A stretch of DNA of 53,999 bases from Streptomyces fructofermentans (GTDB lineage: Bacteria; Actinomycetota; Actinomycetes; Streptomycetales; Streptomycetaceae), in the NCBI RefSeq assembly GCF_014651055.1, contig NZ_BMWD01000041.1, positions 1 to 53,999 of the forward strand, read 5' to 3'. Shown in pieces: positions 31,264-39,878 of the stretch. The notes beneath the pieces were generated by a model. That model had not been told where the DNA came from, did no database searches, and was given only the letters and a program-made list of their open reading frames with translations. The stretch's first letter is position 1. Each line of letters begins with the position of its first letter. Made by a program: the position numbers and the translations under genes.

Positions 31264-32480
31264 TGCCGGTTCTCCTGCGGTTCTGCTCCTGGTGTGGTCT
31301 CGGCCGGACGCATCTGCGCGCTGCGCAGGAGTTCGGGCAAGGTCAGTACGCCGTCGTCGAGGAGTCGGCGTCCCGCCCGGTCGAGCGGGCCGATCGTGCT
31401 GCCGGGGCCGTTGTCGCGGACGACCAGCAGGTGCGCCGGGTCGGCGGCCGCGTTGTCCAGCAGGTCTGCGCTCTGGGTGGTGACGATCACCTGTGTGTTG
31501 CGTGCGGCCGCGACCAAGGCGTCGTAGAGCGCGCCGAGCATCGGCGGGTGCAGGGAGATTTCGGGCTCCTCGATCCCGATGAGGGGGATCTCACCGGTGA
31601 GCGCCCCTGTTTGGAAGAGCGCGGCAAGGACTGCGGTGAGACGCAGGGTGCCCTCCGACAGCGACCTGCGGTCCACTTTCACTGCCTGCCCGTCCTGGCC
31701 GCGGAAGCGGCCGGTGACGACGGCGAGGTCCAGATCGGGTGACACGATTCCGTCCACTCCGACCGCGTTGTCGATCATGGTGGTGAGGTACCCGTCGATC
31801 GTCGCCTTGATCCAGGGGTGTCCGCCGGCCAGTTCATCGAGCACGCGCGCCAGGTACTCGCCGCGTTCACCGAGCACTCTGCCTCCCGGGCGTCCGGGTG
31901 TGTCGTCGACAGCACGCAGGACAGGGGTGAGCAGCTCGTAGAAGCGCATGGCTCTCAGGTGCTCGTGCAGCACTCTGCTTTCGGTGTGGTTCCGGCCGGC
32001 GCGGGGCAGCAGGATGTCGTCCCGCCAGGCCACCGCACGGTTCTGTGCCGTCTCGGGGCTGAACTGCTCTCCCTGGGGGCTGCCGTTGATGCGCAGTTCC
32101 TCACGGCGCAGCACGGGGAGGGTTCCCCCCTGCGGGTCGGTGCCGACCTCCAGTACGTAGGCGGCGTCGAAGGCGGGATGCCCGGCATCCGACGAAGGGA
32201 TGCGTGCCTCCAGGCGGATCCGGAAGAAGTCCGCCTGGCTCTGTCGGCTCCGGTGGAGCACCTCACCCAGACCGCCCCGGGATTCCAGGGCCTGGCCGGG
32301 CGAGGAGCCGAGGGCTTCGCGCACGTAGCGGATCGCATCGAGGAAGTTCGACTTCCCGGCCGCGTTCGGACCGGCCAGGACCGTCAGCGGCCCGAGCCGC
32401 ACGTCGCAGGCGGCGATGGACCGGTAGTTGTGGACCTGCACCCGGGTGAGGAACGGCGGCACGTCGCCGGTGGAGGTCAT
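31260..32480 (-). CDS. AAA/ABC-type ATPase (RecF/OLD-like), partner of the DUF4276 protein
   Basis: The protein has 406 residues. VHNYRSIAACDVRLGPLTVLAGPNAAGKSNFLDAIRYVREAL gives the SMC/RecF-type N-terminus with Walker A at 37-45. The ABC signature is LSEGTLRLTAVLAAL, Walker B is IPLIGIEEPEISLHPPML (with the catalytic Glu), and QVIVTTQSADLLDNA occupies the H-loop position with Gln-Ser where His is often found. The C-terminus lacks a Toprim domain, which the neighbouring protein supplies. First gene of a two-gene operon, it fits defence ATPases that license an effector nuclease. Confidence 0.88.
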   Translation of the reverse strand: MTSTGDVPPFLTRVQVHNYRSIAACDVRLGPLTVLAGPNAAGKSNFLDAIRYVREALGSSPGQALESRGGLGEVLHRSRQSQADFFRIRLEARIPSSDAGHPAFDAAYVLEVGTDPQGGTLPVLRREELRINGSPQGEQFSPETAQNRAVAWRDDILLPRAGRNHTESRVLHEHLRAMRFYELLTPVLRAVDDTPGRPGGRVLGERGEYLARVLDELAGGHPWIKATIDGYLTTMIDNAVGVDGIVSPDLDLAVVTGRFRGQDGQAVKVDRRSLSEGTLRLTAVLAALFQTGALTGEIPLIGIEEPEISLHPPMLGALYDALVAAARNTQVIVTTQSADLLDNAAADPAHLLVVRDNGPGSTIGPLDRAGRRLLDDGVLTLPELLRSAQMRPAETTPGAEPQENRQ

Positions 32481-32926
32481 GACCGGACACCGGCACGGGG
32501 AGCAGTACTCACCGTGATGCGACGTCCGCCTTCAGCGGCGTACGGCCGGGGTTCCGTGAACAGGTCCTGGCGACGCGGGCCTGGTTGCGTCTGGTCTCCT
32601 CTGCGTACAGGAACCGGCTCTGCGTAAACGCCGCTCACCCAAGTCTCCGTTTCTTTCCCGCCGGGCACCGTCATCGTGTCGGCGCGCCTCGCGAGCACTC
32701 GACGGGTGGCTCGTCCACGTCTGCCACCCTACCCAGACGATCAACCTGTTCCTGAGCACCGGCCGTGGGGGCGGTCGTCGGGATCCCTTCGAGACAGGCA
32801 TGAGCCGATTCCCGGCGGGGAGATATTGAGCTGCAAGGGGCGGGAGAGCCGTGGCGTGTCGCACGCCCGCTCCGGCGGGGTTTGTCGGCCGGGGTTCCGT
32901 CCGGGTTCTGCAGGTGGGGGGAAGCC
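32481..32926. other. Divergent intergenic region
   Basis: This separates the leftward ATPase/DUF4276 operon from the rightward membrane-protein pair. The AT-richer patches (32580-32625, 32825) could hold promoters, but none is clear. No gene seen. Confidence 0.4.
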
Positions 32927-33103
32927 GTGGACCTCAACGAGATTCTGCTTGCCCTGGGTTCAGGCGTCGCCCTCGCGCTGGCCGGCGGCGTGGCGGCCCT
33001 GCGCGGCTGGTTGGACCGTCGCAGGCGGCGGCCGGGGGATCCTCCGTCCGGCACTCCGCCCGGTCCTCCGTTCGGCGACGACGATTGGGACGACGACGAG
33101 TGA
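32927..33103 (+). CDS. Small single-span membrane protein with acidic tail
   Basis: The protein has 58 residues from GTG 32927 behind GGGGGAAG. The segment NEILLALGSGVALALAGGVAALRGWL spans the membrane. A basic cluster (DRRRRR) follows, and the tail ends PPFGDDDWDDDE. The start at 32927 removes a Gly/Ser/Cys-rich upstream stretch without family features. It lies 30 bp before the 345-residue membrane-protein gene, so the two are likely partners. Function unknown. Confidence 0.65.
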   Translation: MDLNEILLALGSGVALALAGGVAALRGWLDRRRRRPGDPPSGTPPGPPFGDDDWDDDE

Positions 33104-33133
33104 GCGGAGGAGGCGCGCCGGGCGGGGGCTCTC

Positions 33134-34171
33134 GTGGGTGACATCGCGAAGGGCGTCTTCAGCGGGGCGTGGGCCCTCCTGGTGGGGTGGATCGTTCCGG
33201 CCTCGCTGAATCTGTCGGTGTTCGTCCTGGCGGTCGTTCCGACCCTGCGGCGTGACGCGGCGGTGGTCCGGTGGTGGCCCGGGCCGCAGGTGAAGGTGTC
33301 GTTGCTGCTGCTGGTGGGCTCCGTCCTGGTCGGTCTGGTCCTGCACGCCCTGCAGAACCCTCTGTACCGGGTCCTGGAGGGGTACGCGTTGTGGCCCGAC
33401 CCGGCCTACGGCTGGGGCTGCAGGCGCCAGTTGCGGGTCAAGCACGGGCTGCGGGACAGGATCGCCGCGCTGCGTCTGGAACAGCGGGTGCGGGAGGGCC
33501 GGGTGGGCGCCGACGCGGCGGTTCGGCTGGCCCGGCTGCGGAGCAGCCCCGATGTGGCACGGCATACGCGCCGGGACCGGAGGCGTTCCACGGTCCAAAA
33601 GGCCCTGCTGCAGGAGGGGTTGTCGCGTTACCCGGTCAGTGACGAGCAGGTCGCGCCGACCCGCCTGGGCAACGCCATCCGCCGGCTGGAGGAGTACGGA
33701 TACGAGCGGTTCCGCCTCGACACGCAGGTGATGTGGCACGAACTGACCGGCTGCGCCTCCGATCAGACCAGACGTCAGGTGGAACTCGCCCGGACCCGCG
33801 TCGACTTCTTCGTCGCGCTCCTGTACGGGCACGGGGTCGTGGCCCTGTGCGCCCTTGCCGCCCTCCTGAGCAGCCGGCCGCAGCAGGGCGTCCTGCTCAC
33901 CGCGGCCTCGGTGCTGCTCGCGCTGATGCCGGTGTGGTACTGGTCCGCGGTGAAGGCCACCGACGAGTGGGCGGCGTCCGTGCGCTCCCTGGTCAATCTG
34001 GGTCGCAAGCCCCTTGCGGAGTCCCTCGGCTACAGCCTGCCGCTCCAGTTGGAGGCGGAGCGCACCATGTGGACGCTGGTCTGCCGGCTGTCGCGGCTGC
34101 CGTATCACGAGCGGGCGGCCGCCCTGGATCAGTACCGCGCCTGCACTCCGCCGCCACCCCCGCCGCCGTGA
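33134..34171 (+). CDS. Multi-span membrane protein of unknown function
   Basis: The protein has 345 residues from GTG 33134. Two N-terminal membrane segments (VGWIVPASLNLSVFVLAVV; VSLLLLVGSVLVGLVLHAL) are followed by a soluble, helical domain of about 150 residues (RLNAIRRLEEYGYERFRLDTQVMWHEL region), two more segments (VVALCALAALL; VLLTAASVLLALMPVWYW) and a proline-tipped C-terminus. The soluble domain between two hairpins is a sensor- or effector-like layout. It is paired with the 58-residue membrane protein and divergent from the ATPase/DUF4276 operon. The family is not recognised. Confidence 0.7.
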   Translation: MGDIAKGVFSGAWALLVGWIVPASLNLSVFVLAVVPTLRRDAAVVRWWPGPQVKVSLLLLVGSVLVGLVLHALQNPLYRVLEGYALWPDPAYGWGCRRQLRVKHGLRDRIAALRLEQRVREGRVGADAAVRLARLRSSPDVARHTRRDRRRSTVQKALLQEGLSRYPVSDEQVAPTRLGNAIRRLEEYGYERFRLDTQVMWHELTGCASDQTRRQVELARTRVDFFVALLYGHGVVALCALAALLSSRPQQGVLLTAASVLLALMPVWYWSAVKATDEWAASVRSLVNLGRKPLAESLGYSLPLQLEAERTMWTLVCRLSRLPYHERAAALDQYRACTPPPPPPP

Positions 34172-34220
34172 GGCCGGTTGCCCGGCCGTCCCGGACGGGC
34201 CGCCGCGGCGGGACGCGCGA

Positions 34221-34248
34221 GCCCCGGCGGGCGGGTGCCTGCCGGGGC
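34221..34248. terminator. Hairpin terminator
   Basis: 12-bp arms (GCCCCGGCGGGC) with one mismatch and a 4-base loop, 50 bp after the 345-residue membrane-protein gene. Confidence 0.6.
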
Positions 34249-34304
34249 CGCGGGAAGGAAGAGCGTGGTCGTGAAGGGCGGTCGCCTACGCGGCGAAAGG
34301 CTCC

Positions 34305-34406
34305 ATGAGGCTTCAGCCGAACGATCGTCCTCATGGGCTATGGGTGAGGCCCGGGGACACTGTCCCCTTCACAACCACGCTCTCCACAACAGGACCGGGT
34401 CCGTGA
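34305..34406 (+). CDS. Possible 33-codon ORF in a gene-free stretch
   Basis: ATG 34305 with AAAGG upstream, starting MRLQPNDRPHGLWVRPGDTV and ending in TTGPGP. The DNA includes the palindrome GGGGACACTGTCCCC (34353-34367) and is less GC-rich than its surroundings. It could be a leader peptide or the DNA of a small RNA; support is weak. The rest of 34172-34546 holds only the terminator. Confidence 0.25.
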   Translation: MRLQPNDRPHGLWVRPGDTVPFTTTLSTTGPGP

Positions 34407-34546
34407 TTGTTCCCGGCTCCCTGACCAGGGCTTTTCACACACGACGCCTCGTCCGCGGCGGCGTGTCCACCGGCGGGCCCACGAGCGGTGCCGCGGCGCG
34501 CGCCGGACGGGTGCAGCCCGGGCGGCGGCCGCCGCCCCGGTGCGGG

Positions 34547-35209
34547 TCAGCCGCGGAAGGCCGCCGGGCGGTCCGGGCTCGCCTCCGCGAGGGCCTTGGT
34601 GACCTCGGCGGTGCCTGCCCGCAGGCCGTAGACGGGGGTGTCGGGCTGCTGGCGCCAGGAGTCGTCGATGCCGCCGGTGTCGACGGTGTCGAAGCCGAGC
34701 TGGTCGATCAGGGCGCGGACCTTCGTCTTCGCCGCCTCGTCGTCCCCGGCGACCGGGAGAGCCACACGGTCGGGTGCGCCGGCGGGCCGCGGGCGGTCCA
34801 GGATGTCCTGGGCGTACGTGCCGTTGAACGCCTTGATCACGGAGTGGCCGATCCGGCGTTCGGTCCAGCGGCTCTCGGTGATGCCCTCGTCCTCGATCTC
34901 GTCGATGCGGCCGTCGCGCTGCTGCGGGTAGTAGTTGTTGGTGTCGATGACGGCCACGCCCTCGGCGGCTCCGTCGAGGAGGCCGGAGGGCAGGTTCGGG
35001 ACGGCCTTCACGGGGACGGTGACGATGACGATCTCGGCGTCGCGGGCGGCCTCCTCGGCGGTGACGGGGGTCGCCCCGGTCTCCTGTGCCAGTTCCTTGA
35101 GCGTGTGCGGGCCGCGGGAGTTGGCGACGAAGACGTCGTGGCCCAGCGCGGTGAGCCGCCGGGTGAGGTTGCCGCCGATGTTGCCCGCGCCGATGATGCC
35201 GATCCTCAT
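34547..35209 (-). CDS. NADPH-dependent F420 reductase-type oxidoreductase
   Basis: The protein has 220 residues. MRIGIIGAGNIGGNLTRRLTALGHDVFVANSRGP is the Rossmann motif with the Ser/Arg pattern of NADP binding. VTVPVKAVPNLPSGLLDG, VIDTNNYYPQRD and RIGHSVIKAFNGTYAQDILDRP match the F420H2:NADP oxidoreductase/dinucleotide-binding family, and DEAAKTKVRALIDQLGFDTVDTGGIDDSWRQQPDTPVYG is its C-terminal region. Whether it truly uses F420 or another hydride donor is not settled by sequence. The start at 35209 drops an unlikely MKGPV extension. Confidence 0.85.
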   Translation of the reverse strand: MRIGIIGAGNIGGNLTRRLTALGHDVFVANSRGPHTLKELAQETGATPVTAEEAARDAEIVIVTVPVKAVPNLPSGLLDGAAEGVAVIDTNNYYPQQRDGRIDEIEDEGITESRWTERRIGHSVIKAFNGTYAQDILDRPRPAGAPDRVALPVAGDDEAAKTKVRALIDQLGFDTVDTGGIDDSWRQQPDTPVYGLRAGTAEVTKALAEASPDRPAAFRG

Positions 35210-35319
35210 GACTGGCCCCTTCACCTTCCAGTTCCATGCATATGCATGCTTCTGGGGAGGGCAACCCCGGTCGGCCGGGGCCTATTCCGCGAGGGGGCCG
35301 ACCGGGTGAAAGGGAGCGG

Positions 35320-35544
35320 CTAGGCGGGGCGGACCTCCACGGCCCGTACGCCGGCGTCCGCCCGCTCGATCGCGTAGATGACGCTCTGGCCCTCCGCCAG
35401 GACGTCGACGAACTGGATGGCCTGCGCCTGGAAGGGGACGTCCTCGTCGCCGCCGTAGGGGGAGATGAAGCCGACCCCCTTCGCGGCGTCGAACAGGATC
35501 ACGCGCCCCGCCCGCAAACTGTTCCGCACCCTGCCACCTCTCAC
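35320..35544 (-). CDS. Cold-shock-domain-like small protein
   Basis: The protein has 74 residues. The core VILFDAAKGVGFISPYGGDEDVPFQAQAIQFVDVLAEGQSVIYAIERADAGVRAVEV follows the CspA beta-barrel with the RNP1 stretch KGVGFI. RNP2 is degenerate (DVPFQAQAIQ instead of VFVHxSxI), so RNA binding may be weaker or different. The start may be the GTG a few codons later (VRNSLRAGRV). It lies 111 bp upstream of the oxidoreductase gene, same strand. Confidence 0.75.
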   Translation of the reverse strand: MRGGRVRNSLRAGRVILFDAAKGVGFISPYGGDEDVPFQAQAIQFVDVLAEGQSVIYAIERADAGVRAVEVRPA

Positions 35545-35790
35545 GCACCGTCAGTTCGCTCATTCATCCCCGCTCAGGACCGTGTGACACCTCTTGATCA
35601 CCTGATGTCGTGAACGGGCAGGCAGGCAGGACGGCGGGCGGGGCGGCGGGCTGCGCCTGCCGCGCGGTCCCGGTGCCGCGCAAGGAGGACGGGTCGCGGG
35701 AGGGCGGGTCGCTGGAGGGCGGGTCGCAGGGGGCGTGGGGCCGAGCAGCGGCGTCGGTCGTCGCGGGCGTGCCGGACAAAGGTGGCGCGC

Positions 35791-37011
35791 TCAGTGGTCG
35801 TGGGTGTGGGGGCGGGTTCCGACGGCCGTGAGGGCGGCTGCGGCCGAGAGGGCGGCCAGTACGGCGAACAGGGCCGGGTATCCGCCGAGGGGGCCGGCGA
35901 GGAGCGTGCCGGCGAAGGGGGCGAGGGCGGCCGCGGTGTGGGCGGGTGCGCCGAGGAGTCCGGAGAGGCGGCCGTAGTGGGCGGTTCCCCAGCGGTCGGT
36001 GACGGCGGTGGCCTGGAGGAGGGTCAGGTTGCCCCGGACGGTCCCGGCCGCCACGGACAGCACGACGAGGAGGGTGTACGGCCCCGGGACGAGGGCGAAG
36101 GCGGCCGTGGTGAGTCCGCCGAGCCCGACGAGGGCCGCGGTGCGGGGGGTGGTGCGGGTGTGGCGGGCGAGGGCGGCGTAGAGGGTGCGGCCGAGGGTCT
36201 GCCCGGCGCCGCCGAGTCCGAGGGCCCAGGCGGCCTGGGTGGTGGTGCAGCCGCGTTCGAGGAGGAGGGGGACGAGGGTGATGACGGCGGTGTACATCGC
36301 GAACGCCGAGAGGGCGAAGGTCGCGGCCAGCATCCAGAACGCCCGGCTGCGTACGACCGGTTCCGGCCCGGCGGCCGGCCGTTGGGGGCTTTGGGGGGCC
36401 GGCGGCCAGGGGGCCCGGAGGGCGAGGGCGTGGGTGGGGATGGTCAGGGCGGCGAGGATCGCGGCGAGGACGGCGTAGGTGGTGCGCCAGGAGTAGTGGT
36501 CGGCGAGGACGGCGGTCAGGGGTGCGAAGACGGTGGAGGCGAGTCCGCCGGCGAGGGTGACGGCGGTCAGGGCGCGGATGTGGTCGGGGGCCCACCAGCG
36601 GGTGAGGGCGGCGAAGGCGGGCGGGTAGAAGGTGGCGGCCATCGCCGCCCCGGCGAGCAGCCATCCGGCGGTGAAGACGGCGAGGTTGGGGGCGGCGGCC
36701 ACGACGAGGAGGCTGAGCGGCCCGAGGACCGATCCGGCCGTCATGACGATGCGGGGGCCCTGGCGGTCCAGGAGGCGGCCGACGTGGATGCCGGCGACGG
36801 CGGAGACGACGAGGGCGGCGGAGAACGCGGCCGTGGTGGCGCCTGCGGGCCAGCCGGTGCGGGCGGTGATGGTGGGGTTGAGAACGGGGAAGGCGTAGTA
36901 CAGGACGCCCCAGCTGGTGATCTGCGTGGCGCACAGGGCGGGCAGGACGGCGCGTGGCCGTGACCGGGTCCCCGTCCCGGTCGCGGCCACGCCGGACGTG
37001 GTGTGCGGCAT
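35791..37011 (-). CDS. MFS transporter of the arsenic island, probable arsenical exporter
   Basis: The protein has 406 residues with about 12 membrane segments, beginning AVLPALCATQITSWGVLYYAFPVLNPTI. The conserved loop is VGRLLDRQGPRIVMTAGSV. It lies 5 bp after the ArsO-like flavoprotein gene, so the pair is one operon under the ArsR-type operator at 38460. With no ArsB or Acr3 in the island, this carrier is the best candidate for efflux of arsenite or an organic arsenical; the substrate is inferred from context only. Confidence 0.85.
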   Translation of the reverse strand: MPHTTSGVAATGTGTRSRPRAVLPALCATQITSWGVLYYAFPVLNPTITARTGWPAGATTAAFSAALVVSAVAGIHVGRLLDRQGPRIVMTAGSVLGPLSLLVVAAAPNLAVFTAGWLLAGAAMAATFYPPAFAALTRWWAPDHIRALTAVTLAGGLASTVFAPLTAVLADHYSWRTTYAVLAAILAALTIPTHALALRAPWPPAPQSPQRPAAGPEPVVRSRAFWMLAATFALSAFAMYTAVITLVPLLLERGCTTTQAAWALGLGGAGQTLGRTLYAALARHTRTTPRTAALVGLGGLTTAAFALVPGPYTLLVVLSVAAGTVRGNLTLLQATAVTDRWGTAHYGRLSGLLGAPAHTAAALAPFAGTLLAGPLGGYPALFAVLAALSAAAALTAVGTRPHTHDH

Positions 37012-37016
37012 GCGGG

Positions 37017-38390
37017 TCAGCAGCCGCCCGAGGCGGTGGGGGCGCCGATGGTGAGTGTGGCGGGCGGGGCGGCGCAGCAGCCTGCGGTGTCCTGCCCGGT
37101 GGTCTCGGGCTGGTCGAAGAGGCCCGCGCCGCCGCAGACGCCGCTTTCGGGGAGGGTGAGCTCGACGCGCTCGGCGGCTTCGCGGTCGCCGGCCAGGTGG
37201 GCGGCGACGGAGCGGACCTGCTCGTAGCCGGTCATGGCCAGGAAGGTCGGGGCGCGGCCGTAGGACTTCATGCCGACGAGGTGGATGTCGGGTTCGGGGT
37301 GGGAGAGTTCGGCCTGGCCGTGGGGGTAGACGGTGCCGCAGGAGTGCTGGTTGGGGTCGATCAGCGGGGCCAGGGCGAGGGGGGCCTGGAGGCGTTCGTC
37401 CAGGCCGAGGCGGAGTTCGTCCAGGAACGAGAGGTCGGGGCGGAAGCCGGTGAGCACGATGGCCTCGTCGACCGGGTCCAGGCGGCGGCCGTCCTCGCCG
37501 ACCAGGACCAGGCGGCCGTCCTGGGTGCGCTCGACGGTGTCGGTGCGGAAGCCGGTGACGGCGTCGGCGTGGCCGCTGTCGACGGCGGCCTTGGCGGCGA
37601 GTCCGAGCGCGCCGCGGGCGGGGAGCTGGTCGGCGTCGCCGCCGCCGAAGGTGGAGCCGGAGATGCCGCGGCGCAGGATCCAGGTGGCGTGCGTGCCGGC
37701 TCCGTCCTCGGCGCGGGCCAGGTCGGCGAGGTGGGCCAGCGCGGTGAACGCGGAGGCGCCGGAGCCGATGACCGCGGTGCGCTTTCCGGCGTAGCGGGCT
37801 CGGGTGGCGGGGTCGTCGAGGTCGGGGACGCGGTAGGTGATCCGGTCCGCGGCCGCCTTTTCGCCGAGGGCCGCAAGGCCGCTCGCGCCGGCCGGGCCGG
37901 GGGTGGACCAGGTGCCGGAGGCGTCGATGACCGCGCGGGCGAAGAGGCGCTCCTCCCGTCCGTCGGGGGTCTCGGTGTGGACGACGAAGGGCTGGTGCTC
38001 GCGGTCGGCGTCGACGATCCGGTCCCGGCCGCTGCGGGAGACGCCGACGACCCGGGCGCCGTAGCGGACGCGGTCGCCGAGGGCGTCCGCGAGGGGCTGG
38101 AGGTAGCGCTCGGCCCAGTCGCCGCCGGTGGGGTAGGTGGTGGGTGCGGGGGCGGTCCAGCCGGTGGGGGCCAGGAGCTTCTCCGCGGCGGAGTCGACCA
38201 CCTCGCTCCACGGGGAGAACAGTCGTACGTGGGCCCAGGCGCGGGTCGCGGTGCCGGCGTTCGGGCCTGCTTCCAGGACCAGGAAGTCCAGGTCGCGTGC
38301 GGCGAGGTGGGCGGCCGCGGCCAGTCCCACGGGCCCGGCGCCGATGACCACGACAGGCAGCCGGTCGTTGGCGGTGGCGGTGGCGTTCAC
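37017..38390 (-). CDS. ArsO-like FAD/NAD(P)H-dependent monooxygenase
   Basis: The protein has 457 residues from GTG 38390 behind AAGGGGA. The FAD motif is VVVIGAGPVGLAAAAHLA, the second Rossmann motif is RTAVIGSGASAFTALAHLA, and AIVLTGFRPDLSFLDEL lies in the C-terminal half. ArsO-type proteins are putative flavin-binding monooxygenases of Streptomyces arsenic operons. The tail is rich in cysteine (ESGVCGGAGLFDQ...GCCAAPP...SGGC), suggesting thiol binding of arsenic. First gene of an arsO-MFS operon, divergent from arsR. Confidence 0.85.
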   Translation of the reverse strand: MNATATANDRLPVVVIGAGPVGLAAAAHLAARDLDFLVLEAGPNAGTATRAWAHVRLFSPWSEVVDSAAEKLLAPTGWTAPAPTTYPTGGDWAERYLQPLADALGDRVRYGARVVGVSRSGRDRIVDADREHQPFVVHTETPDGREERLFARAVIDASGTWSTPGPAGASGLAALGEKAAADRITYRVPDLDDPATRARYAGKRTAVIGSGASAFTALAHLADLARAEDGAGTHATWILRRGISGSTFGGGDADQLPARGALGLAAKAAVDSGHADAVTGFRTDTVERTQDGRLVLVGEDGRRLDPVDEAIVLTGFRPDLSFLDELRLGLDERLQAPLALAPLIDPNQHSCGTVYPHGQAELSHPEPDIHLVGMKSYGRAPTFLAMTGYEQVRSVAAHLAGDREAAERVELTLPESGVCGGAGLFDQPETTGQDTAGCCAAPPATLTIGAPTASGGC

Positions 38391-38435
38391 GACGAGTCCC
38401 CTTTGTTTCGACGTTTGTCGATGTCCGACGTGGCC

Positions 38436-38534
38436 AGCATCGCACCTGCATCGATGGACGTCAACATAGACATTCATCGAAATCAGCTGGCCGGACCTCT
38501 CCCGCAAGGGTTCGACGCATGTCAACATAGACAT
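38436..38534. promoter_or_regulatory. ArsR-type operators: repeated GTCAACATAGACAT and a leftward promoter
   Basis: GTCAACATAGACAT occurs at 38460-38473 and again at 38521-38534, 61 bp apart. The first overlaps a minus-strand -35 box (TTGACG 38459-38464, N17, GATGCT 38436-38441) for the arsO-MFS operon. The second runs into the ArsR start codon, with palindrome GACATATGTC (38530-38539). Confidence 0.75.
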
Positions 38535-38906
38535 ATGTCGAACACGAGGGTGCTGCCCCTGCTGGAGCCGGAATCCGACGTGGCGGCGTGCTGCCCGCCG
38601 CTGGACGAGCGCCCCCTGAGCGCCCGGGAGGCCGAGAGCGCGGCCAGGATGTTCAAGGCCCTCGGGGACCCGGTGCGGCTGCGCCTGTTCTCCCTGGTCG
38701 CCTCCCACGCGGGCGGCGAGGCGTGCGTGTGCGACATCTCCGACGTCGGCGTCTCCCAGCCGACCGTCTCCCACCACCTCAAGAAGCTGAAGGAAGCCGG
38801 ACTGCTCAGCTCGGAGCGGCGCGGCACATGGGTGTACTACCGGGTCGAGCCGTCGGTGCTCGCCGCGATGGGCGCACTGCTGGCCGGCGCCGCGAAGACC
38901 GTGTGA
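38535..38906 (+). CDS. arsR: ArsR-family metalloregulator
   Basis: The protein has 123 residues. The winged helix is ARMFKALGDPVRLRLFSLVASHAGGEACVCDISDVGVSQPTVSHHLKKLKEAGLLSSERRGTWVYYRV. The ACVCD motif in the alpha-3 helix is the classical arsenite-binding cysteine pair. An N-terminal Cys-Cys (AACCPPL) is also usual in actinobacterial relatives. No Shine-Dalgarno is visible before ATG 38535, so the mRNA may be leaderless or poorly translated. It is divergent from the arsO-MFS operon with duplicated operators between. Confidence 0.92.
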   Translation: MSNTRVLPLLEPESDVAACCPPLDERPLSAREAESAARMFKALGDPVRLRLFSLVASHAGGEACVCDISDVGVSQPTVSHHLKKLKEAGLLSSERRGTWVYYRVEPSVLAAMGALLAGAAKTV

Positions 38907-38975
38907 GCCCCGCGCGGACCACCGGACCGCCGCCGCCCGCGCACGCCCGTTGCGGCGTCACGCCGCGGGCGTCGC

Positions 38976-39791
38976 TCAGGCGGTCCTGCCGCGCATGAAG
39001 ACGACCGCCACCAGCGCCAGGCCCACCGCGGTGCCGATCAGCTGCATGCCGACGAAGCCCGGCACGGACGCGGGGGCGATGCCCGCGAAGGTGTCGGTGA
39101 AGGCGCGGCCGATCGTGACGGCCGGGTTCGCGAAGGAGGTGGAGGACGTGAACCAGTACGCCGCCCCGATGTAGGAGGCCACCGCGGCGGGGGCGAACCG
39201 CAGCCGGTCGGTGCGGCCCAGGCCGAGGATCAGCAGGATCAGGCCGGCGGTCGCCACGACCTCGCCCAGCCACAGGTTCCCGCCCGAGCGGTCGTGGGTG
39301 GACCACTTCACCAGCGGCTCCCCGAACATGGCGTCCGCCAGGACCGCCCCGGCGATCGCGCCGGCGATCTGCGAGGGCACGTACACGGCCGCCTCGCGGG
39401 CCGTCACTCCAGCGCCGCCGCGGCGGGCGGTCCACCACTCGGCCAGCGTGACGGCCGGGTTGAAGTGCGCGCCGGAGACCGGGCCGAGGAGCACGATCAG
39501 CACGCCGAGGCCGAAGACGGTGGCGGTGGAGTTCGCCAGGAGCTGGAGGGCGACGTCGTCGGTGAGCCCGGTGGCCTGGATGCCGGAGCCGACCACGACC
39601 GCGACCAGGCCGGCGGTGCCGACCGCCTCGGCGGCCGCACGGGCGACCAGCGGAGCGCGGGGCAGGGTCGCGTCGGGAGCCGGCCGGGGCGTGTCGGGAG
39701 CCGGCCGGGGCGTGTCGGGAGCCGGTCGGGGCGTGTCGGCGGCTGTGGCGGGCCCTGCCGCGGGTGCGGCGACGGGCTCGGCGGCGGTCAA
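38976..39791 (-). CDS. Aquaporin/glycerol facilitator (AqpS-like) of the arsenic island
   Basis: The protein has 271 residues. Six membrane segments and the two pore loops are present: HFNPAVTL and SFANPAVTIGRAF (NPA motifs). The Arg after the second motif is the selectivity-filter arginine. A Pro-rich N-terminal tail contains three repeats of DTPRPAP, encoded by 21-bp tandem repeats at about 39676-39738. Next to arsR and arsC this matches the arsR-aqpS-arsC plan of Sinorhizobium, in which arsenite made by ArsC leaves through the channel. Confidence 0.88.
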   Translation of the reverse strand: MTAAEPVAAPAAGPATAADTPRPAPDTPRPAPDTPRPAPDATLPRAPLVARAAAEAVGTAGLVAVVVGSGIQATGLTDDVALQLLANSTATVFGLGVLIVLLGPVSGAHFNPAVTLAEWWTARRGGAGVTAREAAVYVPSQIAGAIAGAVLADAMFGEPLVKWSTHDRSGGNLWLGEVVATAGLILLILGLGRTDRLRFAPAAVASYIGAAYWFTSSTSFANPAVTIGRAFTDTFAGIAPASVPGFVGMQLIGTAVGLALVAVVFMRGRTA

Positions 39792-39878
39792 GGCGGGGTA
39801 CTCCTCGGGCAGATGGGGGCCGGACCGTCAGGGCCGTCAGGACCTTCCGGACCGCAAGGACCGTCAGAAGCAGACGGC

